Assembly (NCBI GenBank): GCA_963809815.1
Contig: CAWELM010000001.1
Location: forward strand, 62,001 to 126,000
Length of the DNA: 64,000 bases
Origin: CAVVJA01 sp963809815
GTDB taxonomy: Bacteria > Actinomycetota > Actinomycetes > Mycobacteriales > Jatrophihabitantaceae
Direction of reading: 5' to 3'
The translations under genes and the position numbers were made by a program. Below, in pieces: positions 1 through 9,555 of this stretch. Below the pieces are notes generated by a model. That model was not told the DNA's origin. It was given only the letters and a program-made list of their open reading frames with translations, and made no database searches. Every line of letters begins with the position of its first letter. Within the stretch, counting starts at the first letter, position 1.

Positions 1-63
1 CTTGTAAGGCTCTTCCGGGTCGGCCACGGGGTGATTCGATCTCCGGTGAGGTGAGTCGTTAGC

Positions 64-1854
64 GTGCGCGGGGCGCGATGGCTGCTCTTCGCGGTGTGCG
101 TGGTGGCGGCGTTTTCCGGGCTGGCTGTGCCCGCCGGTGCCCACGCCGTGCTGGAGCGCAGTGCGCCGGCAGATGGCGCGGTTCTCGGATCCTCACCCGG
201 CGTTGTCGCAATGGTCTTCGATGAGCCAGTCGGGATTTCGCTGGGCTCGGTCATGGTCTACGACGCCCGCGGTCGACGAGTGGACAAAGGAGGTCCGTAC
301 CACCCGTCCGGAAATGGCAAGGCGGTGTCGGAAAACGTCCCGCCAGACCTCCCCGCGGGCGGATATGTCGTTACCTGGCGGGTGGTCTCGGCCGACTCAC
401 ACCCGGTGCACGGTGCCTTCACTTTCCAGATCGGCGCCGCTGGATCCCGGACCGCGCTTCGCGGCGAAGCGGCATCGCTGCTCGCCCGAGGCCAGGGCAG
501 TCGGGTAGTGGGCGTTGTGTTCGGGGTCGACCGGGCGCTCGGGTTCCTAGCCCTTGCCGTCGTGGTTGGCGGCACCCTGCTGCTAGCTCTCGCCTGGCGC
601 GCAGGCGCGGCTGAGGCGCGTGTTCGATGGCTCCTGTGGGGAGCATGGCTTCTGGCAATCGTCGCCACGGCTGCCGCGATCATGCTGCAGGGCCCGTACG
701 GCGCCGGCCTGCCGTTGCGCGACGTGGTGTCACCGTCGCTGATGGGCGACGTGCTGCAGTCACGGTTCGGCCAGCTCTCGCTCGTCCGGCTGGTTGCGCT
801 GGTCGCGGCCGGCTGGCTGCTGCATCTGCTGCTGTCCGCCAGACGCCAGGCGGAGCCTGCTCTTCCCCGCTGGTGGACACCCGCGGCCGTGGTCACCGCG
901 ACGGTCATCCTGCTCACCGTGGGGCTGGCCGGTCACGCCAGCGCCGGACGGTGGGTCGTGCTCGCCGTCCCGTTCGATTTCATTCATCTCGCCGGGGTCG
1001 CCATCTGGGTCGGCGGGTTGGCCGTGCTGGTAACCGGCCTCCTGGTCCGCCGCGCTGGTAGCGCCGTGATCCCGTACCAGGCGATCGTGGTGTTCTCCCA
1101 GCTCGCGCTGCTGTCGATCATCGCAATCGCTGGGTCCGGCGGTTTCGCGGCGTGGCGACAAGTTGGTTCACTGGCCAACCTCACCACCACGGCCTACGGT
1201 CGCTTGGTTCTCATCAAGATCGGGTTGTTTTGCGTCATCCTCATCCTGGGCGCCTGCAGCCGGGTCCTCACGCACGGTGCGCTCGACCCGCCCCTGTTCC
1301 GACGACGAAACTTGCCGCTACCTGTTCCGGCGGGGGACCCGGCCAGCATGCCCGCGCGACGTCTGCCGGATAGCGCCGAATCCCCCAATACCTCACCTTC
1401 GTTGCCGCAGGAACGACAGGCCCGGCTCCGGCGCACGACCACCGCTGAGTTGGTTGTTGCCGGCGCCGTGCTGGTTATTGCGGCGCTGCTTGTCAACGCT
1501 GAGCCCGCGCGGCTGGACGCAACCCGCCCGTTGGCGGCGGAAGTCCATGCCGGCCCGGACGTGCTCGTCGACGTCACGCTAGACAGCACCCGAGCCGGCC
1601 CGAACAACCTGCACGTCTATACCTTGTCTCGAGCCGGCACGCAGTTGATCGTTCCCGAAGTCCGCGCCACCCTCAGTCAGCCGGCGCGCAGCATCGCGAA
1701 CCTGCCGGTACATCTGAGTATCGCCGGAGCCGGACATTTCATCTCGCTCGGCCTGAACATCCCCGTGCCAGGCCGATGGACGCTGGACCTGATCGTGCGG
1801 ACCAGCGCATTCGACGAATACCACGCAAGCCCGGTGACCTTCTCGCTCAAGTAG
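64..1854 (+). CDS. CopC-CopD fusion copper transport/resistance protein
   Basis: Predicted membrane protein for copper binding and uptake or resistance. Residues 1-26 form a signal peptide ending in AGA, so the mature chain begins HAVLERSAP. An N-terminal His is the first ligand of the CopC Cu(II) site. The CopC domain (about 27-122) ends with SADSHPVHG, which carries the Asp and His expected for the rest of that site. Several hydrophobic segments follow (about 150-420; CopD domain), then a last membrane helix near 465-485 and a soluble tail resembling the YtkA-like domains found at the end of actinobacterial CopCD proteins. The GTG start is chosen because it gives the complete signal peptide. 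The 596-residue length suits the fused family (YcnJ-like). No copper regulator is visible beside it. Family call is secure; transport direction is inferred. Confidence 0.9.
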   Translation: MRGARWLLFAVCVVAAFSGLAVPAGAHAVLERSAPADGAVLGSSPGVVAMVFDEPVGISLGSVMVYDARGRRVDKGGPYHPSGNGKAVSENVPPDLPAGGYVVTWRVVSADSHPVHGAFTFQIGAAGSRTALRGEAASLLARGQGSRVVGVVFGVDRALGFLALAVVVGGTLLLALAWRAGAAEARVRWLLWGAWLLAIVATAAAIMLQGPYGAGLPLRDVVSPSLMGDVLQSRFGQLSLVRLVALVAAGWLLHLLLSARRQAEPALPRWWTPAAVVTATVILLTVGLAGHASAGRWVVLAVPFDFIHLAGVAIWVGGLAVLVTGLLVRRAGSAVIPYQAIVVFSQLALLSIIAIAGSGGFAAWRQVGSLANLTTTAYGRLVLIKIGLFCVILILGACSRVLTHGALDPPLFRRRNLPLPVPAGDPASMPARRLPDSAESPNTSPSLPQERQARLRRTTTAELVVAGAVLVIAALLVNAEPARLDATRPLAAEVHAGPDVLVDVTLDSTRAGPNNLHVYTLSRAGTQLIVPEVRATLSQPARSIANLPVHLSIAGAGHFISLGLNIPVPGRWTLDLIVRTSAFDEYHASPVTFSLK

Positions 1855-2044
1855 CACGTGCAGGCCGTGTCAGGTAATCGGCTGGAAAGCGAGCAGCCCA
1901 CCGCGCGCGATCGGCCCACACTCGCTGGCAGGTTCTGCCACCTATCCTGGGTCGCCGGTGGCAGAGTCGGCGAGCGTTCGAGCAATTTGGACGACGATCA
2001 TCCGCCGCTCATCGATGTGTTTGTAGGCCCGACTCGCCAGGGTC

Positions 2045-2533
2045 TTACGTCGGAGGGATCGCCGCAACCAGCGTGCGGGCTTGCTCAGCCAGGTTGTGCT
2101 CGACGAGGACCTCGTACTTGGTCGCGACGATCTGGCTGACCGAGGCAAAGTCCCGCGTCCCGCTTTGGGTGGCGGCCGTGAAGCCGAGCTGGCTCCAGAT
2201 CAGGCCGAACAGCGCCCCCAGCAACGGGGTGGTAATCAGAAAGCCGAGCTGACCTCTGTCGCTGAACAGCGCGAACGCGATTCCGACGAACAGCCCGATC
2301 CACAGCCCTGAGATTGCGCCGGCCAGCGCGACCTTCCCCCGCGTCAGGCGCCCGGTGACGCGCTCGATCGACTTGAGTTCGGTACCGACAATGGCGACGT
2401 TCTGCACGGGGAAGTCGTGATCGGCCAAGTAATCGACGACGTGTTGCGCCTGCGGGTAGGTGTCGTAGACCCCGAGCGACATCGGATATTGCAGGTTGAG
2501 CCCGGTGCGAGGAATGTTCCGTGGCGTCGCCAT
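2045..2533 (-). CDS. General stress protein 17M-like (YflT-type) membrane protein
   Basis: Small membrane protein of a common actinobacterial family. After a short basic N-terminus it has a ferredoxin-like region (SLGVYDTYPQAQHVVDYL, about 20-55) typical of general-stress YflT-like domains. Two hydrophobic segments follow near residues 75-120, with a glycine-rich GALFGLIW in the second, and then a soluble tail. The start at the internal ATG (MATPRNI) is preferred over one ten codons upstream because the family begins just before the PRTGLNLQYP region. Function is unknown beyond an association with stress in homologues. It is transcribed alone, convergent with the copper gene. Confidence 0.7.
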   Translation of the reverse strand: MATPRNIPRTGLNLQYPMSLGVYDTYPQAQHVVDYLADHDFPVQNVAIVGTELKSIERVTGRLTRGKVALAGAISGLWIGLFVGIAFALFSDRGQLGFLITTPLLGALFGLIWSQLGFTAATQSGTRDFASVSQIVATKYEVLVEHNLAEQARTLVAAIPPT

Positions 2534-2717
2534 GCGCCAAGCATGACACGGTGCCCACGGCACGGCCGAGACTCTCCAGCACGGACGCTCCGGTAGCGCT
2601 GGTCTCGCTTGTGCGGCTCGGGACCGCGGCTCGAGATATCGAAACGCGATGGCTGCTCGGGCTCACGCTCGCAGGAATTGGTCCTCCGACGACGCCGGGA
2701 TGGTCGTGCCGGCCTGC

Positions 2718-3860
2718 TCACAGCAGGACCACCTGGCGGATAGCTTTTCCCTCGTGCAGCTTGTCGAAGCCCTCGTTGATCTCCTCGAGCCGCAGCGTGC
2801 CGCTCTTGAGCCGGTCGACCTGCAGCCGTCCGCGTCGGTAGAGCGCGATGTAGCGGGGTATGTCGCGCGCTGGCACCGCCGTTCCGATATAACTGCCTTT
2901 GAGGGTGCGTTCTTCGCCGACCAGGGTGACCGGCGCGAGCGGCATGGTTGCCGTCGGCGGTGGGAGGCCGGCCGTGACGGTTACGCCGCCACGGCGGGTG
3001 ATGCGATAAGCCAGGTCGAGGGCTGTGGTGGATCCGGCCATTTCGAAGGCGTAGTCAACTCCGCCGCCGGTCGAAGTGCGGATCCGGTCGGCGGCCTCGG
3101 CGTCGCTTGCGTTCACGGTCATGGTCGCGCCGATCTCTCCGGCGAAGGCCAACCTGTCTTCGGACAGGTCGACCGCCACGAGCTCGCGCGCTCCCGCTGC
3201 CACGGCACCCAGCAGCGCGGCAAGGCCGACCCCGCCGAGTCCGACGACGGCTACCGCCGATCCGGCTTTGACTCCGGCTGTGTTCACCACCGCACCGACC
3301 CCGGTCAACACGGCACAGCCGAACAGGGCCGCCTCTTCGAACGGCAGTTCCGAATCGACCTTGACCACCGAGCGACGGGAGACGGTTGCGTGGTCAGCGA
3401 ACGCCGAGACGCCGAGATGGTGATTGACTGCCGTCCCATCGCCCCGGTGCAGACGACACGCACCAGAAAGCAACGTACCCGCGGTATTCGCCACGGCGCC
3501 CGGCTCACACAATGCCGGACGGCCTTCCGCACACGGTTCGCAATGGCCGCATGACGGGACGAACACCAACACGACATGGTCGCCCGGCTTCAGCTCCGGC
3601 CCGCCCACTCCGCCTTCGAGCGGGCCTACCTCCTCGACCACACCAGCCGCCTCATGCCCTAACGCCATAGGCACAGGCCGCGGCCGATCACCGTTGATAA
3701 CCGACAGGTCAGAGTGGCACAGTCCCGCGGCCTTCATCCGTATCAGCACCTCACCCGGCCCGGGAGGATCAAGCTGGAGGGTCTCGATCACAAGGGGCTT
3801 CGACGTTGCGTACGGCGGCGCAGCGCCCATGGCGCCAAGGACCGCAGCTTTGATCTCCAT
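2718..3860 (-). CDS. Zinc-dependent alcohol dehydrogenase (MDR family)
   Basis: NAD(P)-dependent oxidation of an alcohol or reduction of an aldehyde in the cytoplasm. The protein has about 380 residues from the second in-frame ATG (MEIKAAVLGA). Visible signatures are the catalytic zinc site (AGLCHSDLS and ALGHEAAG), the structural zinc loop with four cysteines (CGHCEPCAEGRPALC) and the Rossmann motif VVGLGGVGLAALLG. The structural zinc loop and overall sequence place it with class III-like and mycothiol- or formaldehyde-type dehydrogenases rather than quinone reductases. Substrate cannot be read from sequence. It is a single gene; the start sits beside a short AT-richer leader (3861-3930). 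Confidence 0.88.
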   Translation of the reverse strand: MEIKAAVLGAMGAAPPYATSKPLVIETLQLDPPGPGEVLIRMKAAGLCHSDLSVINGDRPRPVPMALGHEAAGVVEEVGPLEGGVGGPELKPGDHVVLVFVPSCGHCEPCAEGRPALCEPGAVANTAGTLLSGACRLHRGDGTAVNHHLGVSAFADHATVSRRSVVKVDSELPFEEAALFGCAVLTGVGAVVNTAGVKAGSAVAVVGLGGVGLAALLGAVAAGARELVAVDLSEDRLAFAGEIGATMTVNASDAEAADRIRTSTGGGVDYAFEMAGSTTALDLAYRITRRGGVTVTAGLPPPTATMPLAPVTLVGEERTLKGSYIGTAVPARDIPRYIALYRRGRLQVDRLKSGTLRLEEINEGFDKLHEGKAIRQVVLL

Positions 3861-4121
3861 GAACGCTATCCCTCGGTGAGAGCTGGAACCTGTGTTGAAG
3901 TTTGTCAACCGAACTCGAATGTTTCCTTAAGTCACCCGACCCGGACAATCGGCCGAGACATTTAGCGGCGGTGGCGCGCGCCACCGCGCACGGGCGTGAT
4001 CTGCGCCGGAGGAGGCAAGGCGACGCGCTAGCTCGCTTGGACGGCTCGTCATCTGTGGCCCGCACGGATTCCCGGCGCGCCGGTCGGCGGTCTGGTTCCA
4101 GCTCGGCCTAGGCTCGCACTC

Positions 4122-6140
4122 ATGTTCGAGTCGGAGTGGGACGCGGGACTCGACGACGCGCAGCTCGCCGCGGTCTCGCACTCCGGCGGGCCGCTGGTGA
4201 TCGTGGCCGGCGCCGGCACCGGCAAGACCCGCACGCTGACCGCGCGGGTCGCGCAGCTGCTGGCCCACGGCGCCGACCCAGCGCGAGTGCTGCTGCTGAC
4301 GTTCACCCGCCGGGCGGCGGCGGACATGCTGGCCCGAGCCGCGATCTTGTGTGGTGACCGACGCGTGACCGGACGGTTGTGGAGTGGCACGTTCCATGCG
4401 GTCGCGCACCGGCTTATCACCCTGCATTGCGACGCGCTCAGCCTGGCGCCGGAGTTGACGGTCCTCGATCAGGGCGACGCCGCCGAACTGATGGACCTGC
4501 TGCGGCACGACCATGGCCTGGTCGGCACAGCGGAACGGTTCCCGCGCGCGGACACGCTCGTCGACGCCTACTCCCGGGCGGTCAATACTGGCCGCCCGGC
4601 CCGCGAGGTGCTCGCGGCCGAGTTCCCGTGGTGCGACCGGCACACGGAAAAGATCCTCGACCTCTTCCGCGCCTATGTGGCCCGCAAACGGGCCGCCACG
4701 CTGCTCGACTTCGACGACCTGCTGCTCGCCTGGCGGTCGTTGCTCACCGATCCCACCCTCGGCCCGATGGTCGCCGGCCGCTGGGATCACGTACTGGTCG
4801 ACGAGTACCAGGACGTCAACCAGGTCCAGGTCGACATCGTCCGGCGCCTGTGCCCGGCCGGGACCGGACTCACCGTGGTCGGCGACGACGCCCAGGCCAT
4901 CTACGGATTCCGGGGTGCCGACCCGGCCCACCTCGCCGACCTGGCCAGCACCCTGCCGGGCGTGACGATCCTGCGGCTGCAACGCAACTTCCGCTCCCGG
5001 CAACCGCTGCTGGACCTCGCCAACATGGTTCGGCCGACCACCAAGGCCGCCCTACAAGTACGGCTGTCTTCCGATCGGCGGGACGGACCCAAGCCCCGGC
5101 TGATCCGCTGCTATGACGCGCCCGCCGAAGCCCGCCGGGTCGCCGAGGAGATCCTGGCGAACGTCGAGGACGGCATGCGGCTGCGGGACCAGGCCGTCCT
5201 CATGCGTGCCGGGCACCACAGCGACCTGCTGGAAATCGAACTGACCGCACGTCGCATCCCGTTCCGCAAGTACGGTGGCCTCCGATTCCTCGAAGCCGCG
5301 CACGTCAAAGACTTCCTGGCCGGCCTGCGGCTCCTCGACAACCGCGCCGACGAGATCGCGTGGTACCGGCTTCTGCGCCTGCACGACGGCATCGGCCCAG
5401 CGCGAGCGCGCAACCTGTTGACCCTGCTGGCACCTGCCAATGCCCCAGACCGAGACCAGCACCCCGAGGCGATCGCGGCGGCCCCCGCCACCGCACGGAT
5501 CAAGCTCACCGCCACCCTCGCCGCGCTCGCCGCGGCACGCGATCACTGCACTACCGCCGATCGCGTCGCGGCGATCGTCGCAATGCTTCGACCACTACTG
5601 ACCCGCCGCTACCCCGACCACCACACCCGGCTCGAGGACCTCAACCGGCTCGCGGCGGCCGCTGCCACCGCGTCCAGCCTGGCTGACTACGTCGCCAGCC
5701 TGACCCTTGACCCGCCGGCCTCCTCCAGCGACCTAGCCGGCCCACCACACCTCGACGAGGACTACCTCACCCTCTCCACGGTGCACTCCGCCAAGGGCCT
5801 CGAATGGAACACCGTCCACGTCATAGGCCTGATCGACGGCGCCTTCCCCTCCGACATGGCCCTGGGCACGGACGCCGGACTCGCCGAGGAACAGCGACTG
5901 TTCTATGTCGCGCTCACCCGCGCCCGCGACCAGCTCACCCTCTACATCCCGCTGCGCATGCCCCACCACCGCCACACCATCAGCGACCGACACAGCCTCG
6001 CACCCGCCAGTAGATTCCTGACCGACGCCGCACTCACCACACTCGACATCACCGAATCCGCACCACCCGCACCCCGGCCGCGGAACGTGCCAACCGCAGC
6101 CAGGCTCGCCCTCCCGACACTGGACGACCTCTGGGCCTAG
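4122..6140 (+). CDS. UvrD/Rep-family ATP-dependent DNA helicase
   Basis: Superfamily 1A 3'-5' DNA helicase, 672 residues. All motifs are present: Q-motif region DDAQLAAVSH, Walker A AGAGTGKT (29-36), motif II DEYQDVNQVQ (Asp227-Glu228), motif III GDDAQAIYGFRGA, motif IV QRNFRS, motif V TVHSAKGLEW and motif VI VALTRARDQL. It is shorter than PcrA/UvrD1 (about 720-780) and lacks their C-terminal tail, and it has no HRDC domain of the UvrD2 type. It probably acts in repair or recombination. A LanC-like gene follows after 92 bp on the same strand without obvious functional link. Family is certain; the exact paralogue is not. Confidence 0.95.
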   Translation: MFESEWDAGLDDAQLAAVSHSGGPLVIVAGAGTGKTRTLTARVAQLLAHGADPARVLLLTFTRRAAADMLARAAILCGDRRVTGRLWSGTFHAVAHRLITLHCDALSLAPELTVLDQGDAAELMDLLRHDHGLVGTAERFPRADTLVDAYSRAVNTGRPAREVLAAEFPWCDRHTEKILDLFRAYVARKRAATLLDFDDLLLAWRSLLTDPTLGPMVAGRWDHVLVDEYQDVNQVQVDIVRRLCPAGTGLTVVGDDAQAIYGFRGADPAHLADLASTLPGVTILRLQRNFRSRQPLLDLANMVRPTTKAALQVRLSSDRRDGPKPRLIRCYDAPAEARRVAEEILANVEDGMRLRDQAVLMRAGHHSDLLEIELTARRIPFRKYGGLRFLEAAHVKDFLAGLRLLDNRADEIAWYRLLRLHDGIGPARARNLLTLLAPANAPDRDQHPEAIAAAPATARIKLTATLAALAAARDHCTTADRVAAIVAMLRPLLTRRYPDHHTRLEDLNRLAAAAATASSLADYVASLTLDPPASSSDLAGPPHLDEDYLTLSTVHSAKGLEWNTVHVIGLIDGAFPSDMALGTDAGLAEEQRLFYVALTRARDQLTLYIPLRMPHHRHTISDRHSLAPASRFLTDAALTTLDITESAPPAPRPRNVPTAARLALPTLDDLWA

Positions 6141-6232
6141 CCGCCCCGGGACGGTCGCCTCCAGTTCCGTAACGCGCTACGGCCCGGAGCCGCGGCCGGT
6201 GGAGGATGGTCGGTGCAACTTGAAGGAGTGAC

Positions 6233-7558
6233 ATGTCGGACGCTGCGACGTACCGGGAACTCGCGGAAGCGGCGTGGACATGGACACTCGATCAGGTGCG
6301 TGACGACGACGGGCCGTGGCTGCCCGAGTCTGTCGATGAGGAAGAGCCCCAAGCCGCGGCGGCCTGGGACCGCGACAGCCTGTATGTCGGCATCTCAGGG
6401 ACCGCACTCGCCCTCGCCGAGGTGGTACAGCACCGGTCTCTCACGGAGCGAGAGCAGCGCCTGGCCGACGACGTGGTCGTGCGGCTCCGGCGCCAGTCCC
6501 GTGCCACCGACGCCGCGTCGCTCTACGACGGACTCGCCGGATTCGTGACCGCGCTGCGCCATCTCGCGCCGGGGGGCGAACGGGACGCGCTGGGCAGGGT
6601 CGGCGAGTTACGCAAGTCGACGGGATGGACCTCACCCGAACCCGGTCCGTACCAAGACACGGTGCTCACCGACATTATCGGCGGGACCGCCGGCATCGTG
6701 CTCACGGTGCTGTGGGCCGGTGGTGCCGCAGACATCGTGTCAGCCGGCTGCGAACTGTTGCTCGACGACGCGGACGAGGTGGAGGCGGGCCTGGACTGGG
6801 GGATGGTTCCGCACGCCCTGTCCCGGGGGCCGAACTTCTCGCACGGGACTGCGGGCATCGCGTCCGCACTCGCGGTTGCCGGTACAGCACTGGGCCGGCC
6901 CGACCTGGTCGCGGCGGCCGTCCGTGGTGCCGAGCATCTCCTGTCCGTCGGGCAGCTCGACGAGCACGGCTTCGTCGTGCCACACACCATCCCGCCCTCG
7001 CGCCGGGAGGTCGAGCCGGTGACCTACACCTGGTGCCACGGGCCAGCCGGGACATCGCAGGTGTTCGCCGCTCTCTCCCGAGCCGGCGTCGCTGAGGTCG
7101 ACGGCTACTCCACCGCGTGGCTGCGGCAGCGTTGCTTCCAAGCGATCCTCGATGCCGGAGTTCCGGAGCGGCTGCGGCCAGGCTTCTGGGACAACGACGG
7201 CCGGTGTTGCGGCACCGCCGGCGTCGGCGACGTGCTGCTCGATGCCTATCAGGACGCTGCTGACCAAGACCAGGCCGGATGGCTGCTCGGGGCGGCCCGA
7301 AAGATGGGGGACGCGCTCGTCGAGCGAGCAGACCGGGACGATGGCGGAGCGCGTTGGCGCTTCGTCGAATACCGCATCGCTAAGCCTTTGCTGCCGCCGG
7401 GGACGTCGTGGATGCAGGGGTCCGCTGGCATCGCCGCGTTCTTGTTCCGGATGGCCCGCGTGCTCGAAGAAGGCCCCGCCACGCCGGTCGTCGACCGCCC
7501 CGACCAGTGGTGGGCTGTGCCGCACGAGATCACGACGTCGGGGGCGCCGCCGCTCTGA
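6233..7558 (+). CDS. Orphan LanC-like (lanthionine cyclase fold) protein with Cys-Cys-Cys zinc site
   Basis: Alpha/alpha-barrel protein of the LanC superfamily, 441 residues. The repeated barrel motifs are clear: YVGISGTALAL (51), DIIGGTAGIVL (147), NFSHGTAGIA (201), WCHGPAGTS (267), RCCGTAGVGD (324) and SWMQGSAGIAAF near the end. In NisC and LanCL proteins zinc is held by one Cys plus a Cys-His pair. Here the first is Cys268, but the second site reads Cys325-Cys326, so His is replaced by Cys, as in the 'CCG' subgroup of LanM enzymes such as ProcM. No precursor peptide, dehydratase, kinase or transporter is seen nearby, so lanthipeptide synthesis here is unsupported. The start is ATG behind a GAAGGAG-type site. 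Confidence 0.85.
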   Translation: MSDAATYRELAEAAWTWTLDQVRDDDGPWLPESVDEEEPQAAAAWDRDSLYVGISGTALALAEVVQHRSLTEREQRLADDVVVRLRRQSRATDAASLYDGLAGFVTALRHLAPGGERDALGRVGELRKSTGWTSPEPGPYQDTVLTDIIGGTAGIVLTVLWAGGAADIVSAGCELLLDDADEVEAGLDWGMVPHALSRGPNFSHGTAGIASALAVAGTALGRPDLVAAAVRGAEHLLSVGQLDEHGFVVPHTIPPSRREVEPVTYTWCHGPAGTSQVFAALSRAGVAEVDGYSTAWLRQRCFQAILDAGVPERLRPGFWDNDGRCCGTAGVGDVLLDAYQDAADQDQAGWLLGAARKMGDALVERADRDDGGARWRFVEYRIAKPLLPPGTSWMQGSAGIAAFLFRMARVLEEGPATPVVDRPDQWWAVPHEITTSGAPPL

Positions 7559-7694
7559 GCCCGGTTAGCCCGCTGGTATGCAGACCATGGCGGTAGCCGG
7601 TCGCACCGTGAACCCGAGTGGTGTGGGTGCATCGGCGTGGGTGGATCGAGATGATGCCGGGTGGTGCCGGCGAGCGCGGCATAGCCGTTACCGC

Positions 7695-8636
7695 TCAGAA
7701 GCTGTCGACATCGACGATCGCCTGGGCGAAGGCCTGGGGAGCCTCTTGCGGCAAGTTGTGCCCGACGCCGCCCGAGATGGTCCGGTGCGCGTACTTGCCG
7801 GAGAATTTGCTCGCGTAGGCGTCGGGGTCGGGGTGTGGCGCGCCATTCGCGTCGCCCTCGAGGGAGATGGTGGGCACGGCGATGGCTGGGGCGCCGGCAA
7901 GCCGCCGTTCCAGGTCGTCATATTGCGGCTCACCCGGAGCCAGCGCGATCCGCCAGCGGTAATTGTGGATCACGATCGCGACGTGATCGGGGTTGTCGAA
8001 GGCCACCGCGCTGCGCGCGAACGTGTCGTCGTCGAAGGCCCACCTGGGTGAGGCGAGCTGCCAGATGAGCTTGCTGAAATCGCGCCGGTAAGTGTCGTAG
8101 CCGGCCCGGCCGCGCTCGGTGGCGAAGTAGTACTGATACCACCAGGCGTACTCGGCCCGCGGTGAGAGTGGCGCCTTGTTGGCGGCCTGGCTGCCGATCA
8201 GGTACCCGCTCACCGAGACCAACGCCTTGCACCGGTCTGGCCAGAGCGCCGCGACGACGTCGGCCGACCGCGCCCCCCAGTCGAACCCGCCGATGATTGC
8301 TTCACCGATCCCGAGAGCATCCATGAGTGCGACGGTGTCGACCCCGAGTGCGGCTTGCTGGCCGTTGCGGGGTGACGCATCGGAAAGGAAGCGGGTCGTG
8401 CCATAGCCGCGCAGGTAGGGGACGATCACCCGGTACCCTCGCGATGCCAGCACTGGGGTGACATCGGCAAAGCTGTGAATGTCGTAGGGCCATCCGTGCA
8501 GCAAAATGACCGCACGGCCGCGGGCCGGACCAGCTTCGGCATATCCAACGCTCAGTACCCCGGCATTGATCTGCTTCAGCGCGCCGAACGAGGTCTTTGT
8601 GGCTGCCTTTGTCATCGACTCCTTTGCCGTGCTCAT
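7695..8636 (-). CDS. Alpha/beta hydrolase (haloalkane dehalogenase/epoxide hydrolase-like)
   Basis: Single-domain alpha/beta hydrolase, 313 residues. The oxyanion-hole motif is LLHGWPYDIHS (about 46-56) and the nucleophile elbow is GGFDWGARSA, so the nucleophile is aspartate as in epoxide hydrolases and dehalogenases. The C-terminal histidine lies in GGVGHNLPQEAP. The aromatic-rich cap (RAEYAWWYQYYF) fits a hydrophobic substrate pocket. It is convergent with the LanC-like gene and co-directional with two further hydrolase genes downstream on the minus strand. Substrate is unknown. Confidence 0.88.
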   Translation of the reverse strand: MSTAKESMTKAATKTSFGALKQINAGVLSVGYAEAGPARGRAVILLHGWPYDIHSFADVTPVLASRGYRVIVPYLRGYGTTRFLSDASPRNGQQAALGVDTVALMDALGIGEAIIGGFDWGARSADVVAALWPDRCKALVSVSGYLIGSQAANKAPLSPRAEYAWWYQYYFATERGRAGYDTYRRDFSKLIWQLASPRWAFDDDTFARSAVAFDNPDHVAIVIHNYRWRIALAPGEPQYDDLERRLAGAPAIAVPTISLEGDANGAPHPDPDAYASKFSGKYAHRTISGGVGHNLPQEAPQAFAQAIVDVDSF

Positions 8637-8657
8637 CCTTGGTGCCGCGCTCGTCGT

Positions 8658-9382
8658 TTACCGCTGTGTGCCAGCGACGACGCGGGCGGCTTTCAGGATG
8701 TGTTCGCTGACGACTTGCGGCTTGGAGATCATGATCACGTGGGAGCCCTCGACCTCGACGATATCTGCGCCCGCACGCCGGGCGTGCGCGCGGACGACAT
8801 CGGCGCCTGCGGCCTTGTCGCCGGTGGCGACCACTGCCCAGGACGGCAACTTCCTCCAGGCGGGTGGTCCGGACGCGTCGCTGAACGCCGCGGCGGCGAC
8901 GGGGCGCTGGGTGGCGGCCATCAGCGCGGTGGTCTCCGCGGGCAGGTCAGCGGCGAAAGCCTCCCGGATTCGCGCAGGGTTGATCGCGAACTCGACCGAA
9001 GTCTCCCCGTCGCGTCCGGTCGGGTAGGTGTACTGGACCAAGGCCGCGTTCAGGACGCTGTCCGTCGACCCGTTTTCGACATCTCCCAGGTTTTCGCCCC
9101 ATCCGGGGCGAAGGCGGCCACGTAGACCAGGCCGACGACGTTCGAGGCGCTGGTCGCAGCGTTGGTGATCACGGCGCCGCCGTAGGAGTGACCGGTCAGC
9201 TGTACCGGACCGTCGATCTGGTTGAGGAAGCTTGCCAGGTAGGCGGAATCGGCGGCCACGCCACGCAGCGGATTCGGCGGGGCGATGACGGTGTAACCCT
9301 CCTGCTGCAGCCGCTCGATGACGCCGTTCCAGCTGGACGCGTCGGCGAAGGCGCCGTGCACAAGCACAATCGTCGGCTTCAT
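8658..9382 (-). pseudogene. Alpha/beta hydrolase disrupted by a one-base deletion
   Basis: Two reading frames together encode one small alpha/beta hydrolase of the family that starts MKPTIVLVHGAFADASSW. The first part (from ATG 9382) contains the oxyanion motif and the Ser elbow LTGHSYGGAVIT, and runs to FAPDGAKTWEMSK. The second part resumes at ENLGDVENGST and continues through VQYTYPTGRDGE to the C-terminal His in EVEGSHVIMIS. Reading GAT-G(A)GG-GC at about 9097-9102 restores the usual FAPDEGENLGD, so one base is missing. Everything else is intact, so this is either a very recent mutation or a sequencing error. Catalytic Ser and His are both present. Confidence 0.85.
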
Positions 9383-9555
9383 ATCGGCTTGCTGGGACCC
9401 TTCGCCGGTCACATTCACAGGGAACCTCCTGCGGTGCCGAACTGCGCGCTCAGGTAAGCCTGCATCGATATGGATCAACGGTAGGCCCGCGATCGGGACC
9501 CGTGAACACCCTGGTTCGAATAGGCGTGATCAACGTGCGGCAGAGTGGATGTTCC

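Noticed and set aside
3927..5003. 358-codon open frame antisense to the helicase gene
   Set aside because: Translation is Gly/Arg/Gln-rich without motifs; it mirrors the UvrD coding sequence, a common artefact at high GC.
6233..7558. Lanthipeptide gene cluster around the LanC-like gene
   Set aside because: No dehydratase, kinase-cyclase, precursor-like small gene, protease or ABC transporter occurs within several kilobases.
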